A stretch of 64,000 bases of DNA. Origin: Mycteria americana (Eukaryota; Chordata; Aves; Ciconiiformes; Ciconiidae). Position 1 is the first letter of the stretch, and the number at the start of each line of letters is the position of its first letter. Position numbers and translations under genes: made by a program. Shown one piece after another: positions 36,001 through 45,100 of this stretch. The notes below the pieces were generated by a model that saw only the letters and a program-made list of their open reading frames with translations, was not told where the DNA came from and ran no database searches. The DNA lies in NCBI RefSeq assembly GCF_035582795.1, contig NC_134367.1, positions 111,947,062 to 112,011,061 of the forward strand, in the 5' to 3' direction.

Positions 36001-39000
36001 TTTGCTAAAAAACCCAAAAGTACATACGAGACTTCAAAAGAAGGAAGATCATGTTTTGTTTCAAAACATAATGGCGTTTTAAAGATTATTTTTCTGTTGA
36101 GACTAAGAAGACGCATAGCTGCTATAGCCAAAATGGCATACAACGGTGTCTGGATAATGGAGTTTCTATAGTGTTCGCGTAATGTCCAAATTAAAAACAG
36201 GAGCCTGAGAAAAATATGGTCAATTCAGGACCGTATAAAACACATCATTCTGCAACCTTTCAGAAGTCTAATCATTTTGAAAACTCTCCCAGCAATAATA
36301 TGACAGGGCAAGAATAACTCGGGTAAAGAAAAATGGCTGAAATTTCCCTACAGGATATATACTTGCGATATAACAAATTATCAAAAGTACATTTGGAAGC
36401 ACAGCTCATTACAGCATCAGGGCTTGAATTAGTCAGGTATAGCTGGAGTTACATATTGGCATTTATTTTCTTGACTGACCACACTAGCAAGAAGGACTTC
36501 TCTGAGGTCTGGTTTCTGTGTTATAGAGGTACCAATGGAAGGACGTGGACACTCCAGGAACTGTGTTGAAATAACCTGGAGCAGCATCTTTTTCCCAAAT
36601 TATTAGTGCACTTGCAAGCTCTACACTGCAATTCCCCTGGTGCACACAGGTACAGACCTGACTATGAGGGGACAAAAGTAACTTTCTCTGGCTTCGTCTC
36701 TCATACAGAGCTGTGCAGGGGGAGAAGAGAGCTAAAAAGATTGATAAAGGATGGAAAGAGAGGGAGTCAATACTAAGAAAGTTGGAAAAGCTGTATGAGT
36801 AAGAGAGAAGGGAAAGAGTGAGAGAGAGGGGAAGACAACAGCTAAGCAGATAAGATGACACCAGTATGAAAACCAAAGGAAGAGATGAAAGGAAAGTAAC
36901 AGAGGATGAATAAGAACTAAAATAAAGAGCAAGAATACACATACACCTGTAAGGCTAGAGACTACATAAATCGGTACAGCTTTGTAATTGTATGATGAGT
37001 GTAAGCTTTCTACTAAAAAACCCCAAAAGTACAAAGAAATGGAAATTTAATAGTGTAGTTCCAGGTTCAATATAAATCAGGTTGGATGTGGCCTGGAAGT
37101 AAAGGAGCTGGACACGTCTGCAAATGCAGAGTGAAAGGCAGGGATTTTTTTGACATCGAAGCATAAATATTTTCTCTGTAGGAGTATTGAGCCGATCTCT
37201 TTTCTGACTGTAAAGTTGGTTTCTACAGATGGCCTAATAGCTGGACTTTGTGTACAATCAATCATAAGGATTAAATGTTATATTAAAGGTTGAAGGGAAA
37301 AATTCTTCTCTTAGTTTTGCCCATCATCTAGCCCTGTTGATCTAAGTGAAGCATAACTGGCAGCAGCCATAAGCCCATTATCTGTCTTAACCTGATCACT
37401 GAGCTTGGGATGTGGTTTCTTCTTGGGGTGATGGATGGAAAAAGGAAAAATAAAAGAGAAAACCAAAAAAGAAAGAAAAAAATCACATAAGTTTAGAGCT
37501 TTTGATAACCTCTCTGGGCTGTGATGTGCATCATCCCAATAAACGTGCTAGATCCCTGCAAAAACTAACCTCCCCATTTGTTTCTGCTGCTGCAGGGATC
37601 CTCGATGTGACCGACCCACTGCCTGCTCTGCGTGTGGTACGAACACTGGGGAAGAAACGTGCTTGTTGCAATAACTATGGAGAGTCTCCCCAGCATCCAC
37701 AGGCTCTGCTTTCTCTGACGCTAAGGTAACACAGGGAAATGGGGAGGAAACAAATTCAGGACAGAGATTTTTCTAAAAACTGACTCTGGAGGAATGATTC
37801 ACATGGCTCTAGATTAATACAAATTAGTATTTCTTGCTCCCATCAATGCTCGAGCTAGGGAGAAAGGAAAGATGAGATCAGGCATACTATAATCCCTGGG
37901 GAATTTCAAGAGCATGTTAAATTTACAAACAAATCAGATGAGAATGGAAAACACAGGCTTTGTTACCAAAAGGGGCGTAATAAGAAAACCCCAGCTCAAT
38001 TCATGCACAGATAACCAAGGGATCCTAGAAACGGCAACTATGCTATCCGTTGGCCATCTAATCCCGTATTTTACGCCATGATTGTTTAGATCAGTGCTGT
38101 AATTGAATACCTACGTATATCAAGTATTTGGTGTGGTCTACTAGATCGTGAGCTTGGAGTATGGTGTGGGAGCGGGTAAGGGAATGCCTGTGATTCCCTG
38201 TTGTTGTAATTTAATCCTAAATCCCAGAGGAGCATTAGGCAGAAAGATATGACGGACCACCCTACAGAGATCCAAACAGCTGTCAAAACTCACAGCAGCT
38301 TGTTTTACTACCAGAGAGGGAAAAAAGATTAGCCACTAACTTGTCAATGAGTTGGACCTCGAAAGGAGGCAACGAGCACTGCAACGAGCACTGCCAGGAG
38401 GATTTTGATGCTTTAATTTAGGGGGCACTAAATTGCACAAGCTTTGGGAGAAGAGGTTGTGCAAAGTCAGTCAGATTTGTGACAGAAAAACCAAACCAGG
38501 CCCAGAACTGATAGGAGGTTTAAGACCAAATCAACCTTTTAATTGGGTTTCTTTAAAGTTATCTAGGCCACTCCGGGGTGCTGTTTTTGGAACAGGAGAG
38601 GCAGCTTTCGCCTCCTGCCACAGCAGAAAGTTCAGACAACCGGACCGCTTCTCTCTGTCGCTGCGGCCGGTGGCAGACGGCAGGCGGTTTTCAGAGTGCG
38701 ACATTTTGCCCATTGAGAAAACGTCCCGACAGGATGCGCAGCTCCTTCCTAAGGCGCAAACCGCTGCCGCCGGGTTCCTGCCAGGCTCGCAGTGCTCCGG
38801 CAGCGCACGGCGGGCTCCAAACCCGAGCGACGGCTCGGCCCCCGGCGCCCCACCGAACCTTCTCACCTCCGCGGGATGGGCGGGCGCTCCGAAACCGCCG
38901 CCCCGCCGGGAGAGCGCACGGCCGGCGCTCCGCAACGCGCAGGGGCGACGGGAAAAAGGCACCGCTGTCCCGCCGTGCGCGTACTCCCTCCGCACCCGCG

Positions 39001-39262
39001 GGGCAGGCGCTCACCCCCGCCGCGGAGATCCCCCGCGCCCCGGCACCCGCCCGCTCCCCCTCGCATGTCCCCCCCCCCTCCCCGCGCTGGCTACCGCGCC
39101 CCGCGGTACTTACGCGCGGGCGGGCGCGGGGAGCGCCCCCTGCGGCGGCGGCGGGCAGCGCAGGGCGCCCTGGCTGCAGGCGCAGCGGGGCGGGCAGCGG
39201 CCGCCGGGCGCGGCGGGCAGGAGCGGCGGCAGCAGCAGCAGGGGCAGCAGCGCGGGCAGCAT
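10805..39262 (-). CDS. LHCGR: LHCGR, luteinizing hormone/choriogonadotropin receptor (complete, 11 exons)
   Basis: Gonadal plasma-membrane G-protein-coupled receptor that binds LH and signals mainly through Gs and cAMP. Exons in transcript order: 39262-39114, 31624-31553, 28655-28581, 26694-26620, 26063-25989, 25893-25816, 19354-19286, 18612-18538, 17366-17181, 14512-14432, 12047-10805. All introns are GT-AG and phase 2, and the frame stays open for 725 residues. The parts are: signal peptide (about 1-21); N-terminal LRR cysteine cluster (C23, C27, C29, C36); leucine-rich repeats (about 50-223); hinge with the HCC motif (exon 9); seven-helix domain (about 385-650) with ERW at 487-489, C463/C538 as the expected extracellular disulfide, NPFLY at 643-647 and a GCC palmitoylation-type site at 667-668. 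LHCGR is preferred over FSHR and TSHR because of [41 protein letters not shown] and the presence of exon 10. Human LHCGR is 699 residues; the excess is mainly in the hinge. Intron 6 carries an antisense provirus. Confidence 0.97.
12048..14431 (-). other. LHCGR intron 10
   Basis: 2384 bp, phase 2, GTAAGT donor and TTTACAG acceptor. A run of 11 G (minus strand, 12076-12066) sits about 19-29 bases before exon 11, where a pyrimidine tract would normally lie. No other recognisable content. Confidence 0.85.
14432..14512 (-). CDS. LHCGR: LHCGR exon 10 (hinge)
   Basis: 81 bp, residues 286-311. Reads [20 protein letters not shown] then KPTNEI. The length and the FSKxCEST core match mammalian exon 10, which is known to be absent from the mature receptor mRNA of New World monkeys. 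It is intact here, with a CTTTCAG acceptor and GTAAGT donor. This exon distinguishes LHCGR from FSHR. Confidence 0.93.
14513..17180 (-). other. LHCGR intron 9
   Basis: 2668 bp. Contains a T19 run at 16127-16145, an A16 run at 16538-16553, a T-rich stretch at 16814-16844, and a pair of similar direct repeats about 221 bases apart (14822-14848 and 15043-15066, core ctccaccagt.tgaatgg). No exon-like frame. Confidence 0.8.
16127..16145 (+). repeat. T19 homopolymer
   Basis: Nineteen T in LHCGR intron 9. No flanking retrotransposon body was recognised. Confidence 0.9.
17181..17366 (-). CDS. LHCGR: LHCGR exon 9 (last LRR and hinge start)
   Basis: 186 bp, residues 224-284. Contains [34 protein letters not shown] and [15 protein letters not shown]. 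The HCCAF cysteine pair begins the hinge region that is disulfide-linked to the part near helix 1. The acceptor is TTTTGCAG and the donor GTAAGT. Confidence 0.96.
17367..18537 (-). other. LHCGR intron 8
   Basis: 1171 bp, GTAAGT to TTGCAG. No recognised repeat or open frame. Confidence 0.85.
18538..18612 (-). CDS. LHCGR: LHCGR exon 8 (LRR)
   Basis: 75 bp, residues 199-222. Reads [20 protein letters not shown] then GPDV. The acceptor is TTCCGCAG and the donor GTAAGT. Confidence 0.93.
18613..19285 (-). other. LHCGR intron 7
   Basis: 673 bp, GTGAGT donor and CCGCAG acceptor. Nothing notable seen. Confidence 0.85.
19286..19354 (-). CDS. LHCGR: LHCGR exon 7 (LRR)
   Basis: 69 bp, residues 176-197. 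Reads [20 protein letters not shown] then NQ. It has a sequon NGT. The acceptor is ATCCCCAG and the donor GTGAGT. Confidence 0.94.
20918..23805 (+). pseudogene. pol: Degenerate retroviral pol (protease end, RT, RNase H, integrase)
   Basis: Recognisable pol in broken frames. RT shows [28 protein letters not shown] and the YIDD catalytic box (about 21545). RNase H and the integrase zinc-finger region follow, then the integrase core with ESDNGTHF. In-frame stops are at 21149-21151, 21452-21454, 21566-21568, 21901-21903, 22204-22206, 22624-22626 and 23447-23449. There is a one-base loss in the A run near 21735-21745, and more frameshifts lie between about 22650 and 23210. Several stops are TGA, some where CGA or TGG would be expected, consistent with CpG decay and point mutation. 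It is not functional. No intact protein can be made. Confidence 0.88.
22911..22946 (+). repeat. 18-bp in-frame duplication within integrase remnant
   Basis: CATAAGGGTGAATTATTT is repeated exactly twice in tandem. It doubles the residues HKGELF at the start of the integrase zinc-finger region without changing frame. Confidence 0.9.
24218..24732 (+). repeat. 3' LTR of the ERVL-like element
   Basis: 515 bp with canonical TG...CA ends (TGTCCTGG ... CCACAACA). It contains a TATA-like box (TATATA, 24469-24474) and an ATTAAA poly(A) signal (24603-24608) in the expected U3-R order, with a T/C-rich U5. Its partner 5' LTR is missing, so age cannot be estimated from LTR divergence. Confidence 0.87.
25816..25893 (-). 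CDS. LHCGR: LHCGR exon 6 (LRR)
   Basis: 78 bp, residues 150-174. Reads [20 protein letters not shown] then NESVT, with an N-glycosylation sequon (NES). The acceptor is GTCCCAAAG, preceded by a run of 14 T on the minus strand. The donor is GTGAGT. Confidence 0.94.
25894..25988 (-). other. LHCGR intron 5, very short
   Basis: Only 95 bp, from GTGAGT to CCCAAAG. The minus-strand T14 run (25916-25903) followed by GTCCCAAAG serves as its pyrimidine tract. Confidence 0.92.
25989..26063 (-). CDS. LHCGR: LHCGR exon 5 (LRR)
   Basis: 75 bp, residues 125-148. Reads [20 protein letters not shown] then AHFI. The acceptor is TTCTCTAG and the donor GTGAGT. It is followed by an intron of only 95 bp. Confidence 0.94.
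26064..26619 (-). other. LHCGR intron 4
   Basis: 556 bp. A T13 run on the minus strand (26587-26575) lies about 30 bases after the donor. Nothing else recognised. Confidence 0.85.
26620..26694 (-). CDS. LHCGR: LHCGR exon 4 (LRR)
   Basis: 75 bp, residues 100-123. Reads [20 protein letters not shown] then RLKY. The acceptor is CATTACAG and the donor GTAAGA. Confidence 0.94.
26695..28580 (-). other. LHCGR intron 3
   Basis: 1886 bp. Contains an A15 run at 27914-27928 and a short TC run near 28076-28088. No exon-like frame. Confidence 0.8.
28581..28655 (-). CDS. LHCGR: LHCGR exon 3 (LRR)
   Basis: 75 bp, residues 75-98. Reads [20 protein letters not shown] and continues TLSE. The acceptor is CATTATAG, with a weak pyrimidine tract, and the donor GTAAGC. 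Confidence 0.94.
28656..31552 (-). other. LHCGR intron 2
   Basis: 2897 bp, AT-rich, no recognised element. A word resembling the CR1 tail (aatcacagaat) near 31173 is too short to call. Confidence 0.8.
31553..31624 (-). CDS. LHCGR: LHCGR exon 2 (LRR)
   Basis: 72 bp, residues 51-73 plus split codons. Reads [20 protein letters not shown]. The acceptor is TTTTTTCAG and the donor GTAAGT. The length equals that of mammalian exon 2. Confidence 0.94.
33219..33284 (+). repeat. Tandem duplication, 37-bp unit
   Basis: The block starting ATGCTGTCATTCACAAAATA occurs at 33219 and again at 33256. 29 bases are identical, with an inner AAATAAATAG repeat accounting for the rest of the period. Intronic. Confidence 0.85.
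36700..36930 (+). repeat. Purine-rich tract
   Basis: About 230 bases dominated by A and G on the plus strand, with GAGAGAGGGGAAG-type runs. It produces long but low-complexity Ser/Leu/Phe frames on the minus strand, which are not genes. Confidence 0.65.
38369..38392 (+). repeat. 12-bp perfect tandem duplication
   Basis: GCAACGAGCACT occurs twice without a gap, at the edge of the CpG island in LHCGR intron 1. Confidence 0.9.
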
Positions 39263-39500
39263 GGCCGGCCGGGCCTCGCCTCCCGCCTCCCGCCTCTCCT
39301 CGCCTCTCGCCTCTGGCCGCCCGCAGCCCGCGGGACGCGGCCGGCGCCCCCGGCTCCTCCCGCCCCCGCCCCGGGGCGGGCTCGCCGCCCTCCGCCCTCC
39401 AGCGCGGGGGAGCCGCATCCCGGCCCCCGGGGCTTTCGGGAGGAGCAGGTTCCCTCAGCGCGCCGTTAGCGGTAAAGTTGGCTGCGAAGCCAACAGGTGG
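38600..39500 (-). promoter_or_regulatory. LHCGR: CpG island and TATA-less promoter region of LHCGR
   Basis: Very GC-rich DNA with dense CpG around exon 1, sharply different from the AT-rich surroundings. Just upstream of the ATG, 39361-39380 is CGCCCCCGCCCCGGGGCGGG, with GC boxes on both strands about 100-120 bases before the start codon. No TATA box is seen. Mammalian LHCGR promoters are known to be TATA-less and Sp1-driven, which agrees. The exact transcription start cannot be read from sequence. Confidence 0.7.
39114..39262 (-). CDS. LHCGR: LHCGR exon 1 (signal peptide, LRR N-cap)
   Basis: Encodes residues 1-49 and two bases of codon 50. The ATG at 39262-39260 opens [20 protein letters not shown], a strong signal peptide, followed by [14 protein letters not shown], the N-terminal cysteine cap. 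The donor is GTAAGT at 39113-39108. An in-frame ATG at 39418 would add 52 Arg/Gly/Pro-rich residues without a stop. I reject it because it would bury the signal peptide. Confidence 0.9.
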
Positions 39501-40084
39501 CAAGCGGAGCCTTTCCCTTGGTTTTCCTGAGCTCTGTAGGCAGCGCAGTCCCCGCAGTCCCACCTAGGGGAGCAGAAGCGACGCTCTCCCTTCCTAGAGG
39601 GGTTACTTGGCCAGTGGTGTCGGCGCAAAGGACGCGCTCACCTCTGCATCAGCCTGCGCTGTGTGGAAGCTGAGATGGTGGAGGTGTGGGCCCTGGAAAC
39701 TCCCATTTGCCTGGCTATTAAGTGCTTTCAGAGTTTGCGTCGCGTTTCCCTTAACGGGGTAAATGCTTATTGCGCAGATGCAGCAGCCTCGTTAGTGGAT
39801 GGGAACGGTTGGGTTACAAATGTCCCTGCCAAACGCTCTCTCATGGCTCCACGCGCGGTTGCTGTATCGCTGATGAAGGGTTATAATTTGCCTGCTGAGT
39901 GATCAAAGAGAGGCATTTCGGGGTGCGTGACTTGTTACTTCATAATCAATTATACCCTTTGCGTGGAAGGAGTAATCATGTTCTCAGGACTACTTATCTT
40001 CACAAAGGTGCATTCGTTTTGTAAAGGACTCTTTTCCACGTAACTATTGTTATTGCTGTGGTTGCTATTATTACTTATTACTAC

Positions 40085-40110
40085 AACTATAGCTTCTAGA
40101 AGCTATAGTT
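40085..40110. repeat. 26-bp perfect palindrome
   Basis: The left arm AACTATAGCTTCT is followed directly by its exact reverse complement AGAAGCTATAGTT, with no spacer. It lies about 0.82 kb upstream of the LHCGR start codon. It could form a cruciform or bind a dimeric factor, or be chance or a relic of a DNA transposon. Function unknown. Confidence 0.95.
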
Positions 40111-40942
40111 AGAAATCAGGACCCTATTTATGGCAAGCGATGGAGCAAACCACCAAAAAAGATAATTGCTCCCCAGAGTAGGATTTGCAAACTAAGTATA
40201 GGGGTATGGGTACGTCATCAAAAGCTACCCCTGTCTTCAAGTGTATCCAGGAAAAAGTCAAAGAGTAGAGGAGGGAATGACCCAGAACAACATAGGTTTT
40301 GCCTGAGATGATTCTTCCAGTTGTTGCTTTAAAATCATGGCATCAAATAATAAAGCCTTTTACAGGTTTCAGTGTTTAGGACTAAAATGTGAGACAGGAA
40401 TGAGGCCTGTGAGACGTGCGGGGTCCAGGGGCATCCGTGTATTCTCAGTGGGGGCTTGGAGGTGGAGATAGCAAGCACTAAGCAACTCCCGTGGTCTGGC
40501 ATCAACAGCGTGACCTGTGTCCGTCCGGATCGGGAACTGGAACCATGTCTTGCGCAGGAGGGTAGGGTGGCAAAGCCCTGCTTTGTTGTCTCTCTCGAGA
40601 GCGCTACCATCTGCTCAACCCTCTTCCTTCAGCATCATCTGCTCCACTTTAACTGAGAGTGATGTTAGCTTTTATTCTGACCTTGCAATGGTTATGAGGT
40701 GTGCTCCATCACTTTATTCTGCTATGCTTGGCATACCCTTCTTCTCCACCACTACAGCGGGGTTGTTCTGATGGACGGTCTACCTAATTCCAGCTAACAT
40801 GTGCCTTTATATTGATCTGTCCTCCTCCTCCCCACCTCCCCCTCACCTCTGAAATCAAGGAAGGTGGTGGGGTTATGAAAGCAAGGGACCGACTGAACCA
40901 TGCCAGCTGACAAACGTAGGAGAACATTGCGCCCTTGGGAGG

Positions 40943-40965
40943 AACTGCTCACGTGAAGAGCAGTT
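40943..40965. repeat. Inverted repeat around a CACGTG E-box
   Basis: The arms AACTGCTC and GAGCAGTT (8 bases each) flank a 7-base loop. CACGTG at 40950-40955 straddles the left arm and the loop. About 1.7 kb upstream of LHCGR. Functional meaning is speculative. Confidence 0.6.
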
Positions 40966-42071
40966 TCCTTGAGGTCTGTCTGTATGGTACTGCTGACCCT
41001 TTCCCGACACTCAGCTGCCAGTGTCATGAGCAGTAGCAGGTGCCTGGGATCCTGCAGCTTGGTTTCCTATGGGAGGAGCAGTCAGTGAGGAAAAATCTGG
41101 GTATATTCTTGTGTTATTTACATGTGCTCATATACATTGATTTGGGAAGGAGACAGCCAGAGGGCAAGCAAGGAAGTCCCTTCTCGAGACTCCTCCTGCC
41201 AAGCCGATGGTTCCCGAGGAGCAGTTCAGTTCCTGAATTGCCTGCGTGCAGACTTTATGTCAGGAGGCAAACTCCCTGCTGCCAGATAGCTTGTCTGTCC
41301 GCGAAGCTGCCTGTACTCCCAAAGTCAGGCAAAAGAGTGCTTCTTTAAAAAACAAAACTTGTTTGACAAGCCATCTTGAAAGAGCATGGGGAGCAGCACC
41401 GCCGAGTGACACCTGCTGTCACTCTTTGCCTGGCAGGTGCTGCGGGTTGCCCACGTTATCTGCAGCGTTTGGTAGTTTGCAGGATTTCGCTGATGCTCGG
41501 ATGCCTTCGAGGATATTATTAACAAGGGTGTTCGGGCAGCGTGTGGTGTTTGAGGACATGGACTACTCTTCTCAGTGCCGTGTCTGCCCGGAGCAGCGGG
41601 GCGGTGGCACTGCTGTGCCTGTGTCACACACAAGTGGCTGGTCACGCCTGGGGGCTGAGGTGGCTGCTGCAGTTGTACCACAGCTGGCTAGCTTGAGGCT
41701 GGTTTGGGTATGAGCTGCAGTTACCTCTTTGGCTGTAATGCCAGTAGGCCACAGGCCGTAGGGGCAATTCTCTTTCCTTACCTTCAGTATTTTGTCCTCA
41801 AAGTAAAGTGCCAGTGGCCGTGAGGTGTTTTCTGACTTAAGGCTCAGCGAGGGCTAGATTTGTGCCCATGACAAGACATATCAGATCTCTGAGCCTTCCC
41901 TTCCCCCTTGCAGCAAGTTTGTCAGAGGACAGGAGAGCATCGCACTTAGCCATGTGATTATACAGCAGTTTGTTATTTATGCATCTTTCTGCCCATGTGT
42001 GTACAGAGTATATATCTTGCGATCAACTGCAAAAGCCATTTAATAATCTGTGGCAATCATACATCCTTAAT

Positions 42072-42109
42072 TGCATTCAGCCCACTGATCTGCGTTCAGC
42101 CCACTAATT
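42072..42109 (+). repeat. 19-bp tandem duplication
   Basis: TGCATTCAGCCCACTGATC is followed by TGCGTTCAGCCCACTAATT. Few mismatches. Intergenic. Confidence 0.8.
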
Positions 42110-45100
42110 CACCTAAGCCGTCACAGGAAATCTCGTACATGTTGTAGGGAAAAGCGAATTTACAGCCCCCAAGTGTACCTGTCCCTGACACTCCCTCCCC
42201 AGGAACCATCATTAAGAGATGTTAGCCATATATCTACAGAGGTTTTGATGCCCTATTATTTTTAACATACCTCAATTAGAATTGTAAGCAAAAAGCTTTA
42301 TTTCAGATGAAAAGACACGGTCATTAGGAAGTCTTGCACATCTGGTCGTCAGTTAATATCTATCCAAAATGAAGTAGTAATTATGCCTAAGTATAGGCAT
42401 GTACGCACATGGTGTTAACCTAAATTCACACGTGCGGGAGTAACAGCAGTTCATATATGGAGGAGCCTTATAGGGCTCTGTAACTACACATACAAATAGA
42501 CGTACACCTACATTCATACGTGGGTATATAATAATAATGAGTGGCACTACACGTATGTTACCATTCAGGGAACCATGGTTATTCTGGCAGTTAAGCAGGA
42601 GCTTAACTTTGATGTGTTGAAGTTTGACTGAAGTCACAGGGAGTTGAAGATACGCCTGATGCTGTTGTTCTGCTCAAGCGCTGGCATACGCAGGGATTGC
42701 TTTACACGTGTTGGAGTCCTTTCCTGAATCCTTGCCTCAAGGCCGCTTGCACGGGAGCCCTTCTGCAGGCAGAAATTGCAGGAGCGATAACAGCCGCCAG
42801 GGCTGCATCTGTAGGTTGTAGGTTTGCTCTGCACGGGCGAAAAATGTAAACAGGAAAAACCCACAGTCCTGACTCCATCGGATCTCCCGCTGATCTGAAA
42901 TGTGGGGTTGACAGAGCAAGGACTGAGAGATTTGGCTCAAAGGAGCTGGGTCAAGGTTTCTCACTTTGACATTTAACAGCAGGGCTGGAACCTGCCGGCC
43001 CGCTTTGCTCTGGAGTAACTTGGACTCATGGCAGACCCAGTTTAGGCCAATTATTCTAATTTACTATCTTTCCCTCTCTTTCTCCATTTGTTAACCTTAA
43101 CATGCCTTTTTACAGTTCCTCGGAGAAGTAGTGCCAGTGGAATACTCATGTGTAGAAAAAATTGCTTTTAAGATACAGAACACAGCTAATTACGGCGTTA
43201 CAATTAGCTGAATGCCCTTAACAGAGTCCGAGGGGGGAAATCATAGTGCAGCATCTGCTATACCATATGCTTTTCTAGTTTCCAGAAGATAACAGTGGGC
43301 ATGTACGCTGCCATGGATTGTGCTTTCTGCCTGAAGAGCAGAGCAGCCTGCAGATGCTCCAGTATTTCTTCCACCCAAACTCTTTTAGAAATGTCTGATG
43401 CCGCATACATCTGTCATGATGAATTATGCTTTCTTGGCTTCCGACTCCTTCATGCAGACAGCCTGATAATGATGCAATGGTAATTCATATCCCATCGTTC
43501 CTGAGTGCATACTTCATCCTAAGGGTAGGTGTCGTACCAAGAATGGTGTAGAGGTAACAGGCAGCATGGCACTGCCTGAGTTTGTGCTCAGCTCTGAGGT
43601 GCTTCTCATTGTTCACTGAATTACCATATAAAACAGATGAACGGCTTCTTTCTGCGGGGGTTTTCTTGTCACGGTGGTATTGGAAAGCTGAAGTGCTCTT
43701 CTGTGTACTGTTTAGTGAACTAAAGCTAAAATGGCTCATTATTTTCTATCCTATAGATTAGCTTTGCCTTGTCCAAAACATCCCAGAATAGCTGTTGTAG
43801 TCCTGCTAATACACTGCTCAATGTGCTGATCTATGGTAATTACAGTTGAATTAGAGCTGACAATGATTGAGCCAGCTTTGTCAAATACCGCTTCAAATTT
43901 AACCCAAACCTTCTGCTCCTTTCTACTACTTTTTTAATAAGATTTTTAATGTTTCACTGTCTTTGGCCTTAACCAGGCCCAGAACTCCAAAAAGAAATGT
44001 GTTTGTAAAGACATTATTAAAAAATATGTCACTGTAGTCGCAAAGCAGCAAGTAGTAACTAACTTTGGACCACATCCATCCTCCTAAGTACTGATTAATA
44101 GGAGAGTTTGTTTATAGAAAGCGGGTCTCTGTTATTTAGCCAATTACTTAATTATCAATTCTTTCTTCCCAGTTTGTTTGGCAGTCTTGCACTATGATCT
44201 GGGGCAGCTCCTGACACAAAAAAAATGATTACATTTTTGGGAAGGGATTTGGCCAGGGCATATAAACCTGTGATTTACCTCCAGTAAAGCCCAGAGGAAG
44301 GATGCTGAGAGAAAAAGAAACCCGCGGCTCCTCCGTAAGCGGTTGGGAAAGAGCCTGGCTCCGGTCGGGTGTTTATACGAGTGTGACTCTGCCCCAGCAC
44401 TTTACTGCGCATGCTTTCAACGTAGTGCTGGAGCTGTCGGTTCTTCGTGAATATGATGCCATATGGTTAGTGCACGCGTCTTTATGAATTAGAGGACTGT
44501 GACCGTCTTGTGAGCGTTACGTGTCCTTATGTGGAGGCTGCGAGTGCAATGGGGAGTTAACCCTGGGGTCTCAGCGGTGGGAGCAGAGCTGCCGTGGAGG
44601 GTAAAAGTAAATTAGAGGAACTGAGGGAGCGGCGATTTTTCTCGCTCGGGCCAGAATATTAGTTCTCTGACTGATGCATCAGTTAAGTTTTACTTATTTA
44701 TAACTGTACGTGAGTATACACTTGCGGGTGTTAAACGAGGCTAGCGGGGCTCCTTGTTTGCAAGAACGTCTGAGTGCCTGGAAGGGGCACTGAGCTGAAA
44801 AGTCAGGCCGTGAGTTTATACATGTACACGTTGTACAGCAAGAGCCTAAAGGCTGGCTAAGGTTTGAAGTAGGATGAGTTGTAAGCTTTATTCACTAGAT
44901 GGCAAAACCCGTGGTCTTTGATCCAGTAATCTGTATGTCGGTTGGATCCTAAACCCAATAATTAAGTACAATGTAGTTTTTCAGTCCCTCTTCCAAAGAC
45001 TTTCTTTCACATTCTTATTTATCTTTTGTCTGTTGTCCCAAAATATCAAAAGAGGGTGGTACAGCCATTCGCAATCAGGTCTGAGCCTGATTCCTCTGTC

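Larger units (their letters stand above)
31625..39113 (-). other. LHCGR intron 1
   Basis: 7489 bp, the longest intron. It holds a T/G-rich stretch (32140-32205), TA-rich DNA (32630-32690), a 37-bp tandem duplication at 33219-33284, a purine-rich tract at about 36700-36930 and a 12-bp duplication at 38369-38392. Its donor end lies inside the CpG island. Confidence 0.8.

Noticed and set aside
36484..37034. Two long Ser/Leu/Phe-rich minus-strand frames (152 and 100 codons)
   Set aside because: They are translations of a purine-rich tract in LHCGR intron 1; low complexity, not genes.
38433..39567. Long open frames on both strands (365, 329, 290 and 225 codons) around 39 kb
   Set aside because: They overlap each other in several frames within the CpG island, where stop codons are rare. 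Composition is Arg/Pro/Ala/Gly only, with no domain. Only the LHCGR exon 1 frame has support.
41246..41713. 155-codon plus-strand frame upstream of LHCGR
   Set aside because: No start context, splice structure, domain or recognisable similarity. The length is within chance for locally GC-rich DNA.
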